Assembly: GCA_031285185.1 (NCBI GenBank)
Contig: JAITWS010000017.1
Span: 1 to 37,917 of the forward strand
Reading direction: 5' to 3'
From: Methylobacillus sp.
GTDB taxonomy: Bacteria > Pseudomonadota > Gammaproteobacteria > Burkholderiales > Methylophilaceae
Length of the DNA: 37,917 nt
In this document: positions 33,501-37,917 of the stretch, one piece after another
Layout: each line of letters opens with the position of its first letter
How positions within the stretch are numbered: position 1 is the stretch's first letter
Translations under genes and position numbers: made by a program
The notes under the pieces: model-generated
The model's input: only the letters and a program-made list of their open reading frames with translations
Told to the model about the DNA's origin: nothing
Database searches by the model: none

Positions 33501-33929
33501 ACGACCGAGATCAATCTGCACACGCCCGCATTGCTGCCGGACATTTACTGCCCCGATGTGCACGAACGGCTCGTGATCTACAAACGCCTCGCCAACTGCG
33601 CCGATGCCGACCAGTTGCAACTTATGCAGGAAGAGCTCATAGACCGCTTCGGAATGCCGCCGCCGCAAACCGAGGCACTGCTGCAATGCCACAAACTCCG
33701 CATCCAGGCCAAGCCGCTCGGCATCATCAAAATAGACGCGAGCGGCGATGCCATCCAGCTACAGTTCGACCCGCACGCCGACCTCGACCCGACCAAACTC
33801 ATCGCGCTCCTGCAAACCAACCGCCACGCACGCATGAACGGCCCGGACAAACTGCGCGTCGCGGTCGCAAAGGAAGCGATTGCGGAACGCGCGGAATATA
33901 TTCGGGAGTTGATCGAAAAATTGCGCTAG
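30534..33929 (+). CDS. mfd: Transcription-repair coupling factor Mfd
   Basis: The 1131-residue DNA translocase removes RNA polymerase stalled at lesions and recruits UvrA. The order is a UvrB-like N-terminal part (about 1-330), the RNA-polymerase-binding domain (about 450-540, with GVGRYRGL and YADKLYVPV-like segments) and a RecG-like motor. Walker A is G617-DVGFGKT and the DEEH box is at 718-721, followed by TLTATPIPRTL and GRVGRSHHQAYAY. A C-terminal TRCF domain closes it. Length is normal. The start agrees with family N-termini although no ribosome-binding site is seen. Confidence 0.95.
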   Translation: MPPHLPVPSPAKSERIPDLHPGADALALARLARGLKSKSPLAIITASAFDAQRLIEEMRWFDPQLAIHLLPDWETLPYDHFSPHPDLVSERLATLYQISQNACDVLIVPAGTALVRLPPLAWLAARTFMLKQGQRLDVDALRAQCAAAGYHHVNQVMSPGEFSVRGGLIDLFPMGSVLPFRLDLFDDEIESIRTFDVDTQRSVYPVGEIRLLPAREFPLDENGIAHFRQMFREVFEGDPSRSRIYKDVSASIAPGGIEWYLPLFFEDTATLFDYLPQNATLCLHGDLDAAAQTFWRETQTRHRLLDHDRERPILPPQAMLIETADFFIATQKFGRLHVTANAPGLLPDLNVDRRAERPLHKLTEFLNTHPGRALIAAESAGRRETMHQLLAEHGLAPKICESWEQFLASDEHLMLIVAPLYGGFVDDGTAIITEAELYPTQVRQERRREKDRTRNAEGMLKDLSELRENDPVVHEQHGVGRYRGLVNIDFGEGETEFLLLEYAGADKLYVPVAQLFLISRYSGGPPETAPLHKLGSGQWDKARKKALKQIRDTAAELLNLYALRAARRGHSFKLNLHDYEAFAESFPFEETPDQLSAIEAVIGDMQSGRPMDRLVCGDVGFGKTEVALRAAFVAVMGGKQVAVLVPTTLLAEQHYNNFTDRFAVWPVRIAEISRFRTAKEQKESLAGLESGNIDIIIGTHRLIQKDVHFKNIGLTIIDEEHRFGVHQKEQLKALRAEVDVLTLTATPIPRTLSMAMEGLREFSVIATPPQKRLSIKTFVSPWSEGVIREAVMRELKRGGQVYFLHNEVESIYAMRDRLEKMLPEARIGIAHGQLRERELEHVMRDFYQQRFNLLLCTTIIETGIDVPSANTILMNRADRFGLAQLHQLRGRVGRSHHQAYAYLLTEPDVKITPQAEKRLEAIQLMEDLGAGFHLAMHDLEIRGAGELLGDAQSGEMQEIGFNLYSDMLAHAIKQLQAGKEPSLDAPLGVTTEINLHTPALLPDIYCPDVHERLVIYKRLANCADADQLQLMQEELIDRFGMPPPQTEALLQCHKLRIQAKPLGIIKIDASGDAIQLQFDPHADLDPTKLIALLQTNRHARMNGPDKLRVAVAKEAIAERAEYIRELIEKLR

Positions 33930-33945
33930 GGAATTTAACTGAATC

Positions 33946-33974
33946 TTCCTTCCGGGAAAGATTCCCGGAAGGAA
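33946..33974. terminator. Hairpin between convergent mfd and DUF4349 genes
   Basis: TTCCTTCCGGGAA (33946-33958) pairs perfectly with 33962-33974 across AGA. It lies between two convergent stops and could serve both strands, although it has no T-run on either side. Confidence 0.45.
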
Positions 33975-33984
33975 AGTTGCAACT

Positions 33985-34785
33985 CTACTTCACTCTGCGT
34001 CTCCGCCAGCGTCGCACTTTTATGATCGCCCACAGCACCAGCGCTGCGGGAATCAGGAAGGCGATCGCGCGTATTGTCCAGGCGGTTCCTTGTGACAGCA
34101 GCGAGAAGAAATCGCCGAAGGCGTTGCCGATTTCGCTGTGGCTGCGCGCGCTGTCGGGGACGGAAAGGCGGATACGCAGCAATTGCGTGTCCAGTCGTTG
34201 CTGCTGTTTCTCGCCGATTTTTTCGGCTTCTTCGAGTTGCGTTTGCACGCTGGCCATTTCCTTGGAGAGCGCGATCATGTCGGCTACCGCAAGATCGCGG
34301 CGAAGCTGAAATTCCTGCAATTGCGCCTGTTCTTTTTGCAGGCGTTGCACGGTTTGCTGGTTGTCGCGCACTTGCGCCGACAAATCCTCGGCGTGGGTGT
34401 AGCGGTTGCGGATTTCGCCGCCCTGCCCCGCTTGCGCGATCATGGGTTCTACGCCTTGCGGCGCGATGCGGACGGTGAGATCGGCTTGCGGATCGTCGCC
34501 GCCGGATTGGTTGGAATCGAGCACGGCGCATGTGCCGAATTTCTGCGCGGCGCAGACGCTTTGCAGTTCCTGCAAACGCGGCAGGATGTTGCGCGCGCCC
34601 AGCGTGACCGTGACCGTGTGTTCATAGGCCAGCAGAGCGCCTGTGGGCGCGGTCTGCGCGCCTACGTTGGCGGCGGGCATCGGAGGAGGAGGCGCTTCGT
34701 TCACATGCGTGCGATCGCCGTTCGACGGGCTGCATCCGGCCAGCAACCAACCCAGCATCGCCAGTGCGATCAGGCGACGTTTCAT
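33985..34785 (-). CDS. DUF4349-type lipoprotein
   Basis: The 266-residue protein has a lipoprotein signal (LLAGC, Cys18) and a Pro-rich linker. The DUF4349 pattern follows: an N-terminal beta domain, a central coiled coil (about 130-205, RYTHAEDLSAQVRDNQQ onward) and a C-terminal membrane helix (about 240-258) followed by a run of Arg/Lys. Such proteins are thought to sit in the envelope; their function is unknown. Its ATG overlaps the stop of the thioredoxin gene by 4 bp, so the two are translationally coupled. Confidence 0.8.
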   Translation of the reverse strand: MKRRLIALAMLGWLLAGCSPSNGDRTHVNEAPPPPMPAANVGAQTAPTGALLAYEHTVTVTLGARNILPRLQELQSVCAAQKFGTCAVLDSNQSGGDDPQADLTVRIAPQGVEPMIAQAGQGGEIRNRYTHAEDLSAQVRDNQQTVQRLQKEQAQLQEFQLRRDLAVADMIALSKEMASVQTQLEEAEKIGEKQQQRLDTQLLRIRLSVPDSARSHSEIGNAFGDFFSLLSQGTAWTIRAIAFLIPAALVLWAIIKVRRWRRRRVK

Positions 34786-35165
34786 TTAGCCGCCTCCTTC
34801 TCCTGGCTTGCGTAATATTCGCGCACCGTTGTCATGTCGTGATTGCGCGCCCAGGCGATGATTTCTTCCAGCGCGGGCGCGCCGAGTTCGCCGACTTGCG
34901 CGAGCAGCCCGGCCTGTTCGCGCACAACGAGGATGCCGGGGATTTTTTCGACATTGAAGTATTCGGCGATCTCTTCGTCCACCTCGGTGTTGACCATGCC
35001 GAACACGATGTCGGGATGATTTTCGGCGACCTGTTTGAAGGTTTCGGTGAAGGTCAGACAAGGCGTGCACCACGGTGCCCAGAAATCCACGATGACCATC
35101 GCGTTGTTTTCGATGGTTTCCTTGAAATTGGCTTTGGTCAGTTCCACGACGGCCATGTGAGGCAT
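34782..35165 (-). CDS. Thioredoxin-family protein (WCTPC)
   Basis: The 127-residue protein has a thioredoxin fold with VIVDFWAPWCTPC (Cys33, Cys36), the cis-proline in EKIPGILVV, and an extended C-terminus. The active site is C-T-P-C instead of the usual C-G-P-C, which should shift its redox potential. There is no signal peptide, so it is probably cytosolic, although its coupled partner is a lipoprotein. Two ATGs (35165 and 35156) are possible; the longer is listed. It is not the main trxA by sequence. Confidence 0.85.
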   Translation of the reverse strand: MPHMAVVELTKANFKETIENNAMVIVDFWAPWCTPCLTFTETFKQVAENHPDIVFGMVNTEVDEEIAEYFNVEKIPGILVVREQAGLLAQVGELGAPALEEIIAWARNHDMTTVREYYASQEKEAAK

Positions 35166-35195
35166 CCCGCTTGAATGAATGGAATCGGCATTTTA

Positions 35196-35786
35196 TCAGA
35201 GTCGCCGCAAATCTTCGGGACGATCAATATCAAGCAAAATCCCCGGATCGTCGGTGGCGATGCGATGCAACTTTTCCGCATCGCGCTCCAGAATTTTCCG
35301 CGCGCCCGCATCGCCGTCGAGCGCGAGCAAATCGTCCAAATAGCGTGCCGAAAAACCCACCGGATGACCGCGCTTTTCATGAAAAAACGGCGCGGCAAGC
35401 GGCGCGTCCGAAGCAATCGCGGAAGCCACTTCCGCGATGACCGCATCCGGCACCGCAGGCATATCCGCCAGCCCGATCAGCCACCCGGACGCATCGCGCC
35501 GCGCCGCCACCCCCGCGATCAAACTGGCCGACATGCCAAGATCGGCATCCGCGCAAAGTTTCCAATAAATCCGCTCCGCGCGTTCAGCGCCCAGCGCCTG
35601 CGCGACCGCGTTTTGCAATTTCCCGCTATCCGCGCGCGCGACCACGGTGACATGATCGAACACCCGCAACCACGGCAACAAACTCCGCGCCGCAAGCGGC
35701 ATCTCCCCAACCGGATGCAACAATTTGTCCGCGCCGAAACGACGCGAAGAACCGGCGGCGAGAATGATGGCGGCGATGTCGGGCAT
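35196..35786 (-). CDS. MocA/MobA-like nucleotidyltransferase
   Basis: The 196-residue protein has the NTP-transferase signature AIILAAGSSRRFGADKLL (6-23), then LIGLADMPAV for metal binding and GHPVGFS near the substrate site. These are features of MocA, the CTP:molybdopterin cytidylyltransferase, and of related NTP_transf_3 proteins. It lies on the same strand downstream of a xanthine-dehydrogenase-family molybdenum subunit, which needs the cytosine dinucleotide form of the cofactor, supporting MocA over MobA. MobA or another nucleotidyltransferase remains possible. Confidence 0.8.
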   Translation of the reverse strand: MPDIAAIILAAGSSRRFGADKLLHPVGEMPLAARSLLPWLRVFDHVTVVARADSGKLQNAVAQALGAERAERIYWKLCADADLGMSASLIAGVAARRDASGWLIGLADMPAVPDAVIAEVASAIASDAPLAAPFFHEKRGHPVGFSARYLDDLLALDGDAGARKILERDAEKLHRIATDDPGILLDIDRPEDLRRL

Positions 35787-35847
35787 AAGTGTTTCCTTGT
35801 TGTTCTCCCTCTTCCGCTTGCGGGAGGGTTGGGGTGAGGGTGTTCAA

Positions 35848-36227
35848 ACAAAAAACCGTTCGTCCTGAGCTTGTCGAAGGATGAACGCACAACATCGTTT
35901 TTTAAATTCCCTTCTGCCGCGCTGAGCAGCGCAGCCGAGCCGGGGGATTTCGGCGAGCGTCTGTCTGAGCACTGGCAACGCCAGTGCGAGTTCAGCGAGC
36001 CGCCCGGATCGGCGAGCAGTTTCGTAGGTTGGGCTGAGCGTAGCGATGCCCAACATTTCAACGTTGGCCATGTTGGGGTTCGCAAGCTCACCCCAACCTA
36101 CATGCTTTCTTTTGGACAAGCAAAAGAAAGGAACTCGCCTGTCGGGGCGAGACCCGACCTGCCCAAACTTGCTTTGCCGAGAGTATGTGTTCATCCTTCG
36201 ACTGGCTCAGGACGAACGGATTTTTGT
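35848..36227. mobile_element. MITE-like unit with 39-bp inverted ends
   Basis: The left end (35848-35886) and right end (36189-36227) are inverted copies with 36 of 39 positions matching; each reads GTTCATCCTTCGAC..CTCAGGACGAACGG when oriented inward. The interior has no gene. It holds a GTAGGTTGGG-type repeat (36024-36101), a TTTCTTTTG/CAAAAGAAA hairpin (about 36107-36128) and a CTCGCC/GGCGAG hairpin. No target duplication was found by eye, so mobility is a hypothesis. Most of the interior, minus a block of about 180 bp, is shared with 18653-18836. Confidence 0.5.
36024..36101. repeat. GTAGGTTGGGCT-type inverted repeat
   Basis: Arms GTAGGTTGGGCTGAGC (36024-36039) and GCTCACCCCAACCTAC (36086-36101) are complementary except for one base. 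It belongs to the same family as 6251-6335 and is nested in the MITE-like unit. Confidence 0.65.
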
Positions 36228-36232
36228 TTTGT

Positions 36233-36262
36233 TCTGGATCCCCGCTTTCGCGGGGATGATCG
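36233..36262. repeat. REP-like palindrome
   Basis: CTGGATCCCCGCTTTCGCGG begins a single hairpin of the family also seen at 4874, 4927, 14821, 14869 and 18840. It adjoins the right end of the MITE-like unit, as the equivalent copy adjoins the repeat at 18840. Confidence 0.6.
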
Positions 36263-36326
36263 GAATTTATTTTTACCCACCCACCCTCTCACGCACGCGG
36301 GAGAGGGTGAACTTCACTCACTTCCC

Positions 36327-37917
36327 TTACGCCAACTTTTCCATATCGAACGGCATCTTGCGTAGTCGCTTGCCTGTCAGCGCGAATACCGCGTTGGCGA
36401 CGGCGGGCGCGATGGGCGGTGTGCCGGGTTCGCCTATGCCGGTGGGGGCTTCGTTGCTGGGAACCATGTGGACTTCGATCTGCGGCATACGCGACAGACG
36501 CAGCGGCGGGTAATCGTGGAAATTGGATTGTTGCGCGCGACCTTTTTCGAGCGTGATCTGGCCTTGCAGCGCGGCGGAGAGGCCATAGACCACGGCGCCT
36601 TCGACTTGCTGGCGCACGCCGTCCGGGTTGATTACCATGCCGCAATCAACGGCGCATATGACTTTGTGCACGCGGATGCGACCGTCTTCAATTGAAACTT
36701 CGGCGATCTCGGCGGCGTAGCTGTTGAAGGATTCGTGTACTGCGACGCCGTAGGCGTGCCCCGCCGGAAGTTTGGTTTTTCCCCAGCCCGCCTTTTCCGC
36801 CGCGAGCTTGAGCACGCCCGCGTGACGCGGCGCTTTTTGCAGCAGCGCGAGGCGGTATTGCACCGGGTCTTGTCCGGCCAGACGCGCGAGCTCATCCATC
36901 ATGGTTTCGGTAATGAAGGCTGTGTGCGAGTGGCCGACCGAGCGCCACCATTGCACCGGAACCGAGTTTTTCGGGCTGTGCAGATCAACCTGCAAATTGG
37001 GAATTGCATAAGGCAATGTCGCCGCGCCTTCGACCGAGGTCACGTCTATGCCGCCCTTGACCATGAAAGTCTCGAACGGCGTGTCAGCGGTGATGGATTG
37101 GCCGACGATGGTGTGTTGCCACGCGGCGGGTTTGCCGTCTCTGCCGACGGCGACGGCGATGCGATCCACCCACATCGGGCGATAGTTGCCGCCTTGCGTG
37201 TCGTCCTCGCGCGTCCATACCACCTTGATCGGTTTGCCGATCACCTTGGCGGCTTGCACCGCGTCCGTCATGAAATCGGAGCGCGGATTGCCGCGACGAC
37301 CGAAGCCGCCGCCGAGATATGTAGTGTGTATTTTCACCTGCTCGGGCTTCAAGCCGGTGATATGCACTGCCGCCGCGTGATCCATGGTTTGCGATTGCGT
37401 GCCGCACCAGATGGTGCAGGCATCCGCCCTGAGATCAACCACGACATTGAGCGGCTCCATCGTGGCGTGCGCGAGATAGGGAACTTCGTATTCGGCGACC
37501 ACCATGTTTTTCGCGTTTTGCGCGAGCGCGGCGGCGGGATCGCCTTCCTTGCGCGCGACCAAACCCGGCTGCTTCGCCATTTCCAGATAATCGGCGCGCA
37601 TCTTCGCGGTGGAAAGCGCCGCATCCACGCCTTCGTCCCACTCGATTCTGAGCAGATCGCGCGCGGTCTTGGCCGGCCAGAAACCGGAGGCGGCCACGGC
37701 CACGCCGGTGGGAACCAGATAAACACCTTGCACGCCTTTGACCTGCATCGCGTCCTTCGCGTCGAAGCTCTTGACCTTGCCGCCGAATACCGGGCTGCGC
37801 GCGATGAGCACGGTGAGCATGTCGGGCAGATAAACATCCAGACCGAACTGCGCCGTGCCGTTGATTTTTTCCGGCGTGTCTATGCGCTTGATGGATTTGC
37901 CGATGATTTTGAAATCC
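36327..37917 (-). CDS. Xanthine dehydrogenase-family molybdopterin-binding subunit (IorB-like), 5' end missing
   Basis: The frame is open to the window edge; 529 C-terminal residues are visible. It contains [14 protein letters not shown], the [13 protein letters not shown] segment, [19 protein letters not shown] and the catalytic-Glu region GIGEPGTPP, typical of isoquinoline 1-oxidoreductase beta / aldehyde-oxidase-like large subunits that bind the molybdenum cytosine-dinucleotide cofactor. Such enzymes hydroxylate aldehydes or N-heterocycles, usually with a small [2Fe-2S] subunit (IorA) encoded upstream, outside the window. An internal ATG at 37820 is not the true start, because family similarity continues before it. 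Confidence 0.88.
   Translation of the reverse strand, partial: DFKIIGKSIKRIDTPEKINGTAQFGLDVYLPDMLTVLIARSPVFGGKVKSFDAKDAMQVKGVQGVYLVPTGVAVAASGFWPAKTARDLLRIEWDEGVDAALSTAKMRADYLEMAKQPGLVARKEGDPAAALAQNAKNMVVAEYEVPYLAHATMEPLNVVVDLRADACTIWCGTQSQTMDHAAAVHITGLKPEQVKIHTTYLGGGFGRRGNPRSDFMTDAVQAAKVIGKPIKVVWTREDDTQGGNYRPMWVDRIAVAVGRDGKPAAWQHTIVGQSITADTPFETFMVKGGIDVTSVEGAATLPYAIPNLQVDLHSPKNSVPVQWWRSVGHSHTAFITETMMDELARLAGQDPVQYRLALLQKAPRHAGVLKLAAEKAGWGKTKLPAGHAYGVAVHESFNSYAAEIAEVSIEDGRIRVHKVICAVDCGMVINPDGVRQQVEGAVVYGLSAALQGQITLEKGRAQQSNFHDYPPLRLSRMPQIEVHMVPSNEAPTGIGEPGTPPIAPAVANAVFALTGKRLRKMPFDMEKLA

Noticed and set aside
1..37917. tRNA, rRNA, riboswitch or CRISPR array
   Set aside because: I looked in all intergenic regions; repeats there are palindromic and dispersed, not regularly spaced, and no cloverleaf or known riboswitch core was seen.

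Overview
The window reads as a chromosomal segment of a GC-rich Gram-negative bacterium, most likely a betaproteobacterium (Nitrosomonadales-like; inferred from gene content and order, with no 16S rRNA here to confirm it). Supporting points are the order glnE / yhdP / nitrilase / tldD, the clustered argD-argF-argG, several lipoproteins with Gram-negative lipoboxes, higBA, and many short palindromic intergenic repeats. No rRNA, tRNA, CRISPR array, phage or transposase gene is visible.

Left edge (1-4960): an integron-type attC-like site (1-56) and a second inverted repeat carrying core-box sequences (258-307) precede pbpC (penicillin-binding protein 1C). Directly after pbpC is an AT-richer block of about 1.85 kb. 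It holds an HNH endonuclease, an unknown 97-residue protein and the C-terminal part of an MvaI/BcnI-like restriction enzyme. The block ends in a degraded second copy of the pbpC 3' end (4673-4870), so a foreign restriction-like module appears to sit between an intact and a broken copy of the same gene end. This is the most unusual structure in the window.

Core metabolism and accessory genes (4962-18630): argG, argF and argD lie on the minus strand (last steps of arginine synthesis), followed by the higBA toxin-antitoxin pair with a palindromic operator. Next come an orphan Rieske oxygenase, a SpoIIAA-like protein and a lipoprotein on the plus strand; a NarL-type two-component pair on the minus strand; and a DUF2059 lipoprotein. 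An APC amino-acid permease is preceded by a translationally coupled 27-codon ORF and followed by a universal stress protein, and a second universal stress protein is divergent. A small lipoprotein and a small membrane protein follow.

Housekeeping block (18890-33930): glnE (nitrogen control) is divergent from acs (acetate activation). Then come yhdP (AsmA-like envelope protein), a nitrilase-family amidase, tldD, a histone-H1-like/DUF2934 protein and mfd (transcription-coupled repair).

Right edge (33985-37917): a DUF4349 lipoprotein overlaps a thioredoxin-like gene. A MocA-like nucleotidyltransferase lies downstream of a xanthine-dehydrogenase-family molybdenum subunit that runs off the window, consistent with cofactor maturation for that enzyme. 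The 540-bp gap between the last two is made of repeats, including a MITE-like unit of about 380 bp with 39-bp inverted ends (36 of 39 matching). Long open frames antisense to argG, glnE, yhdP, mfd and others are codon-bias shadows and are left out.
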